Source of the DNA: Luscinia megarhynchos
Taxonomy: Eukaryota; Chordata; Aves; Passeriformes; Turdidae
DNA: 64,000 nucleotides
NCBI GenBank assembly: GCA_034336665.1
Contig: JAPFBE010000033.1
Span: forward strand, 2,108,001 to 2,172,000
Reading direction: 5' to 3'
The stretch's first letter is position 1, and each line of letters starts with the position of its first letter. Both the position numbers and the translations under genes were made by a program. Positions 48,612 to 59,400 of the stretch are shown here, piece after piece. Under the pieces are notes generated by a model, which saw nothing but the letters and a program-made list of their open reading frames with translations, was not told the origin of the DNA and did no database searches.

Positions 48612-49361
48612 TCAAATACATTGGAGGAAACAAGGCACCATGATTAGCACCACTATTATAAGAACTAAAATGTACAAACTCATTTTTAAAAGCCTTTTCA
48701 CCCATGATGTTAAATCCAATCCATTAAACAGATCATCTAACCAAGTTCCATCATCAATTCTGATCTTTGTTATACCTTCCCTGAGTTGTTGTATGCTTTT
48801 GTGGATGGATTCTAAATAATCAGATACATTCATACAAAACATTCCGTCAAAATCTTCACATCCATGTCCATGTGCTAATAAAAGAAAATCAATTGCAGCC
48901 ATGTTCTGCAAAGTTGCATGTCTATTACTGTTAACATCTGTTAGCATGCCACTCAATGCAAGGGAAGTAGAATTGGTCTCCTTACTCAGCCAACACCCTA
49001 ATCGGTCCAATTGTTTCAATGCCACTGCTGAGCCAAGTTGTGGCAAGAGAAGAGATGCTGGGAATCTCTTCCCAAAACCCCAAGGTATAAAATTGTCCTT
49101 GCAGTCTGATTTATAGAGATGGGTAAATCTTTTGACTCTATACTTCATAGACTTTTTTTCTTCGAGTGTTAGCAAAGTAAGTTTTCCAATGTTACATGGT
49201 CCACTTATCATGTGTGCCGGGATGACAGGCTTTGTCTCTACAAATAAAAAACATTCCTCATGGTAATTGATAAGTGAGATTATTAAATGCAGACTGAACC
49301 AAAGAAGTATGATTATACCAAAGGGTTTGATTTTTATATATGGCATGATGAGGAGAAGCAT
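48612..49361 (-). pseudogene. Env transmembrane subunit of provirus C
   Basis: A 249-codon minus-strand reading. After the SU end it has a heptad-rich stretch (LGCWLSKETNSTSLALSGML), LQNMAAIDFLLLAHGHGC (immunosuppressive-domain-like region of TM), a disulphide loop GCEDFDGMFC and a membrane anchor near the C-terminus (MSLYILVLIIVVLIMVPCFLQC). TM normally mediates membrane fusion. In alpha/gamma-type Env the loop is CX6CC; here the first of the paired cysteines is Phe (TTT for TGT). The reading is in a different frame from SU, so env as a whole is interrupted. Confidence 0.8.
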
Positions 49362-49776
49362 CTTTAGTTAAAGCTTGATTTGTCTCCGTGTAATTAAATA
49401 TGGCACAAAAGTTCATTTTTACAGAACCAAGGATGTCCAATTCTTGCGGTTCAGAGGTTGCCTTGAGAAGGTGACTAACCCACCAGTCCCACGATTTTAC
49501 AGGGGTCCGAAAATCCCATTTTGGTGTTCCTGCCAATGAACCTCGTATAGCTTCATCAACTTCTGTTAGAATTGGCCAAACATCCACAGGCACACCAACT
49601 AGGCAAGTTGAAAATGGTTTTTCTGGGGTTGTGTTGGAAAGACATATGGTATCCAAACCTGTCACATTATCTAAAGTCACCCAAACATTTGTTCTAGGCT
49701 GGCTAATTGGCAAATCTGTACTATTAATAGTAAACAAAGTAAAAAAGCAAAAGCATAACATAAAATTGAAACCCAT
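49258..49776 (-). pseudogene. Env surface subunit of provirus C
   Basis: A 172-codon minus-strand reading starting with a hydrophobic leader (MLCFCFFTLFTINS) followed by TNVWVTLDNVTGLDTICLS and several N-X-S/T glycosylation sites. It stops at 49258 (QLP then stop) and TM continues in another frame from 49361, so one frameshift separates them. SU binds receptors in an active virus; this SU is short and disrupted. Confidence 0.75.
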
Positions 49777-49904
49777 ATTTCCCTTAAACTATTGCCTAAC
49801 AAAATTTTACAATACTACTGATTCCCCCACTTAAAAACCCAAAGTTCACAATCTTCTGCAGGTAAAACACAAGACATCAGGTGCAAGTCAAAATCTTTGG
49901 CAGT

Positions 49905-50891
49905 TCACGTCAGTGTACCTGCTTCTTTACTGATGGAGTGGTCAGCGCTTTCTTGCACTTGATAGGGTTTCCCGTTCTTTGCTGGAATCCACTTGGGTCC
50001 TGTATCTGTGGAGATACAAGCAAAACCCTTGCCCCAAGGTATTAAAGGAAATGGGCCTTCAATTTTCCCCGATTCTAGATTTTTAATCAAAATTGGAGGA
50101 TTTTCTTTTAATTTTGCCTGTGTATTATTAAAAAATGCCTAAAAGTTGGTGGATTGGGTTCTGTAGGAGAAGCATTCAGGAAATTATAAACATACAAGGC
50201 CTTCATCAATCTCATCTGTGGTGTAGTTTGTGCCAATCCTCCCTTTTGTTGATCTAAACTACATTTTAAAGAGTGATGCGTTCTTTCAACAATTGCTTTG
50301 GCCTGTGGGAGAGTAAGGAATACCAAAAGTATGTCAAACACCCCAATCCATTAAAAAATCAGTCAATCTTTTGGCTGTGTATGCAGGGCCATTATCTGTC
50401 TTTACCTCTTGAGGCACCCCCAATGAAGCAAAAGCTTGCAAAAAATGCTGAAACACGTGGTTGGCTGTCTCCCCTGTATGTAGGGAGGCATAGACTGCAC
50501 CTGAAAAAGTGTCCACCAACACATGGATGTTTTTAAATTTCTCAAAAGATGGGTATTTAGTATTATCTGTTTGTCATAATTCGAGGCTTTGCAATCCTCG
50601 TGGATTGACTGCTTCTGTTTAGACAGGAGGTTGGACCAATTGACAGTCAGGACAGGCACTTATAATTGCCTTTGCCTGAACTTTAGAGTGGCGAAATGTT
50701 CGCACAAGTGCTTGTGCATTTTGATGAAAGAAGGCATGACTCAGTTTTGCTTGCTCAAAAATGTTGGGTAGAGTGTTAGGAACAGCCACTGTCAATTCAT
50801 CGGCTCTTGCGTTCCCTTCTGCCAGAAATCCTGGAAGTGAAGAATGAGCCCTGATATGAGAAACAAAATATGGATTAATTCTGTTTTGCAA
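49905..50891 (-). pseudogene. Integrase and RNase H end of provirus C
   Basis: From right to left on the minus strand: 50891-50619 is the RNase H end (PYFVSHIRAHSSLPGFLAEGNARADELT) and the integrase zinc site (HAFFHQ...CPDC); 50522-50334 is the core with LVDTFSG and VKTDNGPAY, followed by a stop, GIPYSPT, and after a frameshift the AKAIVERTH glutamate block (50108-50341). 50090-49905 is the DNA-binding end (IEGPFPLIPWGKGFACI). All three catalytic residues are readable, in different frames. The protein would insert viral DNA into the host genome if intact. Confidence 0.8.
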
Positions 50892-51584
50892 AATAGTATA
50901 AAGACATGTAAGATATCGGCATAAATTGTCATTACTAACATCTTTTAAAATTGATCCCTTAATTCTTCTATGTTAGCTGCATATGCAGAATCTCTAATCA
51001 AATTAAAAGGTTCTGAGAAAAGCTGAAATGCTCTAACTACAGCTGCCAATTTCATAACCTGATGTGAACTTTCCGCTGACTGAATATCTGACTCTTATTC
51101 CTTAATTTTTTGGTTTTGCCACGTGATTACTGATTTGTGTCTTTTCCCGGAACCATCAGTAAACACTGTGACAGCTTCCAGAGGAACTTTGCTTAAAATG
51201 GGTTTTCCCCTGAAACTTAATTTTGCTTGCAATAGCTTATGACTTGGAAAATGAATAGAACAGACACCTGAATAATTTTAACAATGCAATTTGCAAATCC
51301 TCTGATTTTTGCAAAGCCCAATCAAAATACTCTTTCCTTAAAGGCAAATAAATTATAGTGAAATCTCGACCTGCTATGGCCAACAATCTTTCCCTGGCTC
51401 TGATTATAATCTGAGCCAACATTTCCATGGTAGTAAATATTGTCTTTGGGGATCTGTAAGGCAAAAAGATCCATTCTATTATCAGCAAAGGATCTCTTTT
51501 GGAAACGTCCCACTGAAATATGAGGCCATATAACTCCATGTTTTCTCCCAAAATCGCAAGGAAAAAAGGCAATGATGGTACACA
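50892..51584 (-). pseudogene. RT connection and RNase H of provirus C (fragmented)
   Basis: A minus-strand reading 51572-51237 includes the connection (ENMELYGLIFQWDVSKRDPL) and RNase H is broken below it (an FTDGSGK-like FTDGSGKRHKS appears at about 51135-51167 in another frame). Several stops. Confidence 0.55.
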
Positions 51585-52615
51585 TCAATGAGCTTGTCTT
51601 TGTTGAAGGGCTTCAGTAACTTTTTCAAGGGCCTTTTGAGCTTCAGGTGTTAGAGATCTTAGAGAGGTGATGTCACAGTCCCCTCTGAGCAAGTCAAAAA
51701 CCAGAGCAAGTTCATTGTTGGTAATTCCTAAAGTGGCTCTGATCCAGTTGATTTCCCCTAAAAGTTGCTGCAGGTCTTGCAATGTGTTAACTATAGTTTG
51801 AAGCTGTATTTTTTGAGGCCTAATGGAGTGTTCTGTCATTCTCCACGCTAAGTACTTCCATGGTGAGACTTCTTGTATTTTCTCAGTGGAGATTTCAAGT
51901 CCTGCATCCTGGACTTCTGTGACAACACTGTCACGAGCCTCTTTCACTTCCTTTTGAGTCAAAGCTGAAATAAGTAATCGTCCATGTAATGTAAAATCAT
52001 TGCTTGTGGATGTTTCTGCTGAGCTGGAGCCAGAGCTCGAGCCACAAACCATTGGCAGATAGTAGATGAATTCTTCATTCCCTGAGGCAAAACAACTCAG
52101 TGGTATCTTTGCAGAGGTTCTTGTCTGTTGATGCTTGGAATTGAAAAGGCAAACCGTGGAGCATCTTCTGGATGAAGTGGAATATTGAAAAAACAATCTT
52201 TTGAATTTATGATGACAAGAGGCTAGTCTCTCAGAATCATTGAGAGAGAAGGCAGTCCTGGTTGTAGAGGTCCCATGTCCTCTATCACTTCATTAATTTT
52301 CCTGAGATCCTGAAGTAGTCTCCAGGAGTCAGATGCTTTATTGTGGATGACAAACACTGGTGAATTCCAGGGACTGTTGGTCTCTTTAATGTGGCCTTTC
52401 TGTAGTTGTTCTTGGACCAGTTCTTTGAGGGCACTCAATTTCTCTTTCTCCAGGGGCCACTGACTCATCCAGACAAGGTTGTCAGTTTTCCAGGATGACT
52501 TGGGGATGAGTGTTGTCATGGCCCCCTTCAAAAATCCACTTCCAGTCTTGCTCCCCACTGAGACAGCAGGTCTCTTCCCCATGCTGTGAAGAGTTTCTGC
52601 ATCATGAAGGGACAA
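51585..52615 (-). pseudogene. Reverse transcriptase of provirus C
   Basis: 52615-52223 carries the fingers ([56 protein letters not shown]), after which the frame changes. The catalytic YMDD (minus strand, 51977-51988, in [10 protein letters not shown]) lies in a frame different from the long reading 52196-51585, which then carries the thumb (EVSPWKYLAWRMTEHSIRPQKI). RT motif order is the betaretroviral one. At least two frameshifts separate the pieces. Confidence 0.85.
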
Positions 52616-52725
52616 ATAGTTGCTGCTTTCCCTTCGGGTCCTCTGACCGTGATCATGTATTCACTTCGCTGGCATACAGTGGCTCCCCTGATACCTATAA
52701 TAGGATCTAAAGGTGTAACTAAAGT

Positions 52726-53250
52726 CTAGTCCTTTGGCCAAAACAAATAAGAAATCACTGTATCATCAGCACCGGTATCCAGGAGACCTGTAATTGCAAT
52801 TGTTTTATTATTGTGAGTTAAACCGCAGGTCAATTTTGGCTGATTGCGACCTATATGCTCTATCCAAAAAACACCTAGTGCCGTATTCATGCTCTCAGTT
52901 GATATCTGTTGACCTTCTGTGAGGTGTTCCTCTAAATTAGGCGGCAAAGCAATAGCTGTAGGTATTGGAGTTCTTGCTGGAACAAGTGGAGGGCTCCAAG
53001 CTTGAACTAAAACTGTTAGCTCTTCATTGCAATTTGCTGAAACAATAGATGGAAAAACTACAAGTCCCAAAATGCGATTTCTTTCTTTGCCTATAATCAG
53101 AAAATCTTGTCTCCTTTGTGATGTTCCTGTCACCCCTGTGGATACCACTGCATGACAATTCTGTAAAAAGTAAGTTAATTTGGAAGTTGCCAGTTTGCAC
53201 TGTGCCCCTGGGGGTAAAAGGGTGGGGTCATTTGGTAGTTGACTGGCCAT
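52726..53250 (-). pseudogene. dUTPase-protease region of provirus C
   Basis: The minus-strand reading 53250-52726 has a dUTPase-like part (KLTYFLQNCHAVVSTGVTG, ILGLVVFPSIVS, LVQAWSPPLVPARTPIPTAIAL), then the aspartic protease active site GLLDTGADDTVIS near the end. dUTPase in front of protease is a betaretroviral arrangement. The dUTPase is degenerate (the Asp-Tyr substrate motif is not clear). The protease end is truncated by a frameshift after TVIS. Confidence 0.75.
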
Positions 53251-53567
53251 TCGGGGAATGGCTGGGCTGGATAGCTCATATATCCTACCCCTGGGAAACT
53301 CCCTGGGTGCTGGAATGCCACTACTTGTTTTGTCACGCGGTGGGGCGCGCTCTTCTTGGAGTTTCCCGTTAAGAGGTTTCCGTCTACATCATATTTAGAA
53401 TGACACTGGCTAGCATAGTGTTTTCCCTTTCTGCATCTTAGGCAACGGCCAGGTGGTTTTTTGCCCCCTGCTGGCTCTGGGCAATTCTTTACCATGTGTC
53501 CTGATTTTCCACATCTGTAGCATGATCCTTCAGAAGCATCATCTTTTGGTGCCTTATTGTTTTGCAA
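53175..53567 (-). pseudogene. Gag nucleocapsid of provirus C
   Basis: Two CCHC zinc knuckles with regular spacing CX2CX4HX4C: CYRCGKSGHMVKNC and CLRCRKGKHYASQC, separated by a basic linker, followed by a proline-rich tail (FPEWPVNYQMTPPF). The reading overlaps the dUTPase-protease reading by 76 bases in another frame, the arrangement of a betaretroviral gag/pro frameshift. A slippery site was not identified. Confidence 0.85.
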
Positions 53568-53619
53568 AAGTACTGAGCTAAGATTATCAAAAGCTTTTGC
53601 AAGGTTACCATTATTATCT

Positions 53620-54722
53620 TTAAGTATTTCCCCAATCTTCTCTCAGAGTATTTGTTTGAAGAGTAGCTATATGTTGAGGAGTGCTGATTTTACTGCAAAC
53701 CTCTAGCATTCGTGGCAGTTCAGGGTTAGGATCTGGCAGGCTTTGAATAATCTTTTTACATTTGTCATTAGCATTCATGAATGCAAGAGTACGAAGCAAC
53801 AGTGAGCACATCCTATCATCCTCAAATGTCTCTCCAGTGCCTGTGACAGGCGATCAACAAATTTTGCATAGGGTTCTGTTGGCCCTTGTTTTATCTGCAG
53901 AAAATCTCCCTCTGGGGTCCCCGCTGGCTGGATCAAAAGCAGGGCTTTGCAAGTAGCCTACTTGACATCATTGAGCACTGCTCTGGGCAAATCCACTGCC
54001 TGATCTTCAGCCCTATCATGTGGGGCTTCTCCTGCTAAATCTGCCGGTGTTAACTGAGCATTGGGACCCCTGGCAGAGCTTTCAATTAATTGATTTTAAA
54101 AAATTTTCCACTTCATTTTCCACAAAATTAATTGTGAATCTGTCAATATTGCGGAAGAAATATAACGACTGTTGTGTGGTGTTAAATCTACATTGTTAAA
54201 TTTTCCTTTCAGTAATTGCTTAAAATATGCTCATCCCAATCCATTTTCTTTTATCGCTTTCCTCATCTCTTTAACATCTTCAAGATCTATTGGTTCCCAT
54301 CTAGGATTAGCACCTCCTCTGCCATATCTAACTGGCAGAGCTAATATCGGCTCAGAAGCTAAATCAAAATATTTTTCTTTAATTGACTTGTGTCTCATCA
54401 CTGCCCAGTCTATTGAAAAACACTGTGGTGTCTTTGACAGAGAATCCTTTGACTTTAAAAAGGATGAATTTCTCTCCTCATTTGAATTTGCCGGCTTTAA
54501 TGTTGATATCTCAGATTTCCCCAAAACAGAACAATGATTTCCTCCCCTGAATTTCCCAACAGCCCACCAATCGGTCTCTTCCCTCTCACTTTCAATCACG
54601 CTGCCCTGTCTTCCCTCCCTTCTGTTCCCCCTCCTCTTCACCAATGCGGTCTCATGCATGGGTGGCACGAGGGGGGGGAGGGAATTTCTCGAGCAGTCAC
54701 AGAAGCTGCAGCGATATGACAC
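53620..54722 (-). pseudogene. Gag capsid of provirus C
   Basis: 54722-54231 ends with the capsid start (ALPVRYGRGGANPRWEPIDLEDVKEMRKAIKENG). The major homology region IKQGPTEPYAKFVDRL lies on the minus strand at about 53855-53905 and 53811-53620 covers the last helices (CKKIIQSLPDPNPELPRMLEVC). Stops and frameshifts lie between. Confidence 0.75.
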
Positions 54723-54739
54723 GGGGGGGAAGGGGTGAC

Positions 54740-55680
54740 TCCGCCCTAGAGGTTACGTTGATAGCATGATGTGGGGCGGGGATGGGCGACGTCACCCCAG
54801 AAGATGAGCTATGAATGTAGTGGAGGGGGGGAATAAGTGACACTGCCCTAGAAATTACATATATATCATTGCGAGGGGAGGGCTGAGGTCGAGCAGCCGC
54901 AGAAACCATGGCCAGACTACGGCGTGGGGAGGGTTGTGGTCACGCAGACACAGAAGATGTGATAGTATCGCAGCACGAGGGACTGACGTCATGCAGCTGC
55001 ATCTGTTCGATCGCGTCCGCATGGACCAAATGCGTAGAAATTATAAAAGAATTTTCCGATCATGCTCTCATGTCCGAATTCGTGGTTTGGGGTAGGGAAG
55101 CTGACTCGGTAGTTTGTGGATGGCGGAGAGGTGCATAAATTGCAATAAAACCCATATTTTCTTGCCGCGAGGTGGATAAAACCAGTGGAGCTGCCTCCAT
55201 TGCAGAAGGCGGTTCATGGACCGGGCTCCGATCACCTGAATTCAAGCTGATAATGTCGTGGTGTTCTGCAAGTGCTGCTAAAACCGGTGCTGTTATGCAG
55301 CTTGGTCATTGTGGGGAACAGAAATCTCCCAAATTTGCGAAATAGGGCTCGGGCGTGCCAGGGTTCGCAGCTGCGGCGTTCGCGAAACTCGACTCAGGGT
55401 GCGTGGTGCAATCTGGTCTCGGATTTGCCAAACAGGGTTCAGGCAACGGCGATGACAGAGGTGAAACCACTAGATTGTTTTCAGAGCTATTCTCCCTGTG
55501 TACAGGGGACAGCAGTGGTGTAATTGCCGGGGATTGTGGCTGGGAAAAACCACAGTCGCAATGTTCCACAACATTTTGCGATGGCAACACGGAAGGGAGA
55601 GACGAAACCTCTGTCTCAGCAGGTTTTTGCATTGTTAGTCTATGACTAATCCCTAAGTTGGTAATATCAACTGGGCTGTT
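54740..55680 (-). pseudogene. Gag middle region (p10/p12-like) of provirus C
   Basis: A minus-strand stretch with no clear domain but with composition expected between matrix and capsid. It contains several repeats of a ...SP(L)xSPxPxP type (55632-55306: LLSPVHRENS, SPLSSPLPEPCLANP). On the plus strand 54730-54900 shows two or three copies of a CGTCACC(CC)...GATGTGGGG-like motif. Assignment is by position. Confidence 0.4.
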
Positions 55681-55898
55681 TTATCTCCTCAAGTGGTATC
55701 GTCAAAAAGCTTAACTCCAATTTGATCCCACAGAGAAGTACTTAAAGCAGAATTGAAATCTATATTAGGAAAAGTACTGTGAGCATATATTAAAAGCTCT
55801 TTTAGCTTTTTTTCTGAGACATTAAAGTAATTTTTTCTTAATAAAGATTTTAAGTAATCAAAGATATAGTTCTGCTCTTACGGCATATTATTTCCCAT
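55681..55898 (-). pseudogene. Gag matrix start of provirus C
   Basis: The ATG at 55898-55896 (minus) opens MGNN, a myristoylation signal of retroviral Gag, followed by a matrix helix pattern (YLKSLLRKNYFNVSEKKLKELLIYAHSTFPNI and SLWDQIGVKLFD). An in-frame stop replaces the seventh codon, and another ends the block near 55690. The plus-strand region has no ORF call because of these stops. Confidence 0.7.
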
Positions 55899-56092
55899 AT
55901 TTTATGGATTACCCCAAAGCTCATCTCAATATAAGATAGGCGATGAGAAGTTCTGGATCCTTCCCCAGTCATCCACCATTTATTGGTGCCTGTTTCTTCC
56001 AGCGATCATTAGGGCTTCTGGCTTTCTCCTTACCACACTTATATGAGTCCTTCGAAGAGGCCCAACAGTAGCTTGAAATCCTTTTTATAGTG

Positions 56093-56110
56093 AGTTAAAA
56101 GAGGGCACCA
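56093..56110 (-). promoter_or_regulatory. Primer-binding-site position of provirus C
   Basis: TGGTGCCC follows AA after the LTR end (CCACA). Only the first 7-8 bases resemble a lysine-type site (TGGCGCCC); the rest does not match. Confidence 0.45.
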
Positions 56111-56112
56111 TT

Positions 56113-56486
56113 TGTGGCCCTCTGGTACCAGACATGGGGCACCCTTTGCCAGGTTGTTTGTTTTCTTTAAAAGAGCCGAGCAGCTATTAGTTGCTATAAA
56201 GTTGTTTATTGTAAAGGCACATCAATCTTGAAAGGCAAAGAGTCACTAGCGTTAAAGTCCATGCTAAAAGTTTTTGGCATAGAGTCCTAAATAGAAGTAA
56301 AGTCCCAATTAGAAGTAGAAGCTGCTCCTGTTGAGGTCCTGGGAGAGCCGATGATGCTGCAGCAGCCCCTATCTTCTTCGGGTGATGGTGATGGCGGTGA
56401 GAAGAGAAGAAAAGTGAGAGAGCAAGAGCAAGTGCAAATCTCTCCCTAATGCATAGATTCTTATACAGAAATTACCCAACAAGCTA
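56113..56486 (-). repeat. 5' LTR of provirus C (U3 truncated)
   Basis: It matches the 3' LTR up to CAACAAGCTAAAA (about 56470-56486); from there unrelated intronic sequence begins, so U3 and the outer boundary are lost. Confidence 0.75.
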
Positions 56487-59400
56487 AAATAAAAGAGAGA
56501 TGGTAGACAAATCCTACTCGGCTCAACTTTCCTCCTGGAACAAAAAACTGGGAAGGTAGGAACTTACAAAGCAGTTTTAGTGGCAAATGTGAACCACTGG
56601 CATATGTGGGGAATGTGCTGCCACTCGCTGCCACCTCCTGCCACCCACTGGACTCTGCTGGTGTTAGCACTGCTGTCTTAGGCCCTTGCTCCAATGGGGG
56701 GGAAGAAGACAGACTCTTGAACACCAATGAGCAGTGGCCCGACCCCAGACTGGCTCTGGCTCTGTGCTGCTGATAGATGTTGCAAAATTCACTTTGAAAC
56801 ATTTTTTGTTTGCAAAATGCAGCTTCTTGGGTTACTAGTTGGCCAAGTTGTGTTAAGAGCTCTTACAGTAACCTACTGATTACTTGCACAGCAGTTGCTT
56901 CAATGAAGTACTTAGTTTTCCTCTTATATTTGAAGAATATAGTATGCTGCTTTGAGAGGGTGAAAAAGTAGTTTTAATGAAACTCATTTGTATATTTACA
57001 AGGGTGCCCTCTGTGACCACATTAAGTATGGCTTGCACTTTTTCAAGACAGTGCTGCTGAGTTGACTGATTTTTAAAAGTACAAGAACAGGGAAAAATAA
57101 ATAGTCTAAATGACTTGTCTAATATATTAGTTAAAGGAAGGAAACCTGGAATGCTTTTATTCTGAAATTCTGTGCTATGACCAGTGATAACTGGCTGTAC
57201 TGCTGCTGTTGTACATGCAAAATGAGTCTCAGTTCTTTCGCTGGTTTAGGTTGCAAACTGAAACCTTGCAAACTGACTACAATTAGTTTCTTGGGGATAA
57301 AATATCAATCCATTGTATTTTGTTTCTGGATTTAGTGTAGCTATATTATATAGAAGCATGAAACTTCACTTTTGCTTCTTCTAGAGCAGAGGGATGAAGA
57401 TGACAAAATATGTAACTGTTTTTTAGTTCTTTGTTATTGAAGCTGTGTTATGTGAGAGAGCCATCATGTGGCTTTCTTGATCAAATCTAAATGCATGAAT
57501 TTATAGAGGTGGCTTTAGTTAAGTGGGCTATTAATGCATGAATAGTAGGCAGTGACTATGAATGGGACTTGATGTAACAGATGCCTTGGTGGTCTGATGG
57601 GATGAGGAAGCTGAGAATAACTTGATTCATTCTACTTCTAGAAGCAGCATAATACTTAGTTTTACTGACAATTTTCAGTGATGAAACTTTACATTGTCAT
57701 GTATTCTGTCAATAATTTAAAGACTTAATTTCTTGGTAGTTATGTAGATGATACATGTAAGTAGCTATTTGGAGTGAAGAAGTGTTTAGGATTTAACAAG
57801 AGTTTGGCTCATAGAATAAGATGTATTTGAAGAGAAGAGAGATAGTAAAATGCTGAGTTTATAGATGACAGGCTAGGAAAAGAACTACACAAGTTGTGAT
57901 GCCTGAGATAACATTGAGGTCAAAGAGATCAGTAGATCTCTGAGGTGGTGTATTTAAGAAGGCTATAGTCTGAATGACTGCCTCCTTTACATGGTCTGCT
58001 TTCAGTGGTTATTAATAAAGGCATGGAAGCCGATTGTTTAATTTTGTAGGAAAGAATCTAAGCTTTCAAAATGGAAAGCAGGTTGCCAAACTGTAATTTA
58101 GCTGTCCTGTAGCTTTTGAAATTGTAAAATACATTTAAAGTTATGAAGTTGGTGTTTCCTGCTTGCTTTTTTAACCTTTCATCCCAATTTAAATTTTATA
58201 AATATTTCCTTTGTGTGTCAGATACACCCTGTTTCTCAGAAAATGCTGATTTTCTATGTAATTGAAGGGTGTTTCTTGAACTGTACTTTATCAGAAGCAG
58301 AAGCTTTTTGTGTTGGGTTGTGGTGGAGACTCCATCATTGCAATGGTAAAACAGAGCTAGTGACTTGATTTTTTACAACTCTTTGAAACAGATTTATTCA
58401 TAAAGTTAAATGTGCATTGATAAGATAATAGAATATAATGGAATGTCTTTTATTATAAAGTATAGTCAAATAGTGTTTTAATTCTCATCAACAGGCAATA
58501 AATGGCTTAATTTTAAAAATACCAGGTATGTGTTTTCTATCATTTTTCCCCCCTTCATAGTAGTGAATATCTGTGATACCCAGGCCTGAGAAAAACTGAG
58601 GAGTCTTTTTTCCTTTTTTTTTCCCCTTAGGCTATAAGAAGTTGTGCTGACCTAGGAATAAGGATGGGGAATCCAATGTTATCCTGGATAAGTGGAAAGA
58701 GGTGTGAATCATGAGCATGCACTTCAGTGAATCATGCCTGTTATGAGGTCCATCTTCCCCTCCCTCCTAGAATAACAAAATGAAGTTGAGATGAAGTATT
58801 GAGAAACATTTACTGAAAGGAGGAAATGTAGGAGGGTGGGCAATGAGACACTGAGCTGTGATTTTTGGGAAGTAAAAGAGCCACAAAAGACAATAAAGGT
58901 CAAAAGTTCTGGGAGAGGAATTGTCAATTTATAAAAGCATTGAAAGGTAAAGGAATATCAATCCTGAAGCATTCCCAGGAAAGCTTTCCACCAGGGACCT
59001 TGGTGAGAACCATCCCAGTGTGATGCACTGCACTAGAAACAGCAAAGGCTCAATGGTAGAATAGCATTCCAGGCAAGGACCTCAGTGTAGTCAATTATTT
59101 GGCAATGTGAGTGAGAATATGAGGTGAGGCAGGTGATGTTATGATGCAACACAAACACCTCAGGCAGAAGTTATATGTGTGAATGAGGTGGAGGAGTCAG
59201 CAGCATGAGTGTAAAAAGAAGTCTGTATATTAGCCTTGCATACATGTAGTTTTATTGGTGGGTGGGGTGTTATCTGTAGCTGTGTTTTGGGCCAGGTACC
59301 TTGGAAGGGATAGCATTGCATGTGACCTTAGTAAGGAAATGAATGTTCTGAACCTGGGGAAGCATGAGTGTGGTATAATGGAGTAAGCAAATCTATCTAT

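Larger units (their letters stand above)
47630..56486 (-). mobile_element. ERVK-like provirus C, nearly full length, broken
   Basis: Minus strand, in ZSWIM6 intron 1. Order: truncated 5' LTR 56113-56486, PBS-like site, gag matrix start 55898, capsid, nucleocapsid with two zinc knuckles, dUTPase-protease, RT with YMDD, RNase H, integrase, env SU and TM, PPT, 3' LTR to 48555-47630. The gene order and the dUTPase before protease are those of betaretroviruses, while the TM resembles the alpharetroviral type. All genes have stops or frameshifts. Confidence 0.85.
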
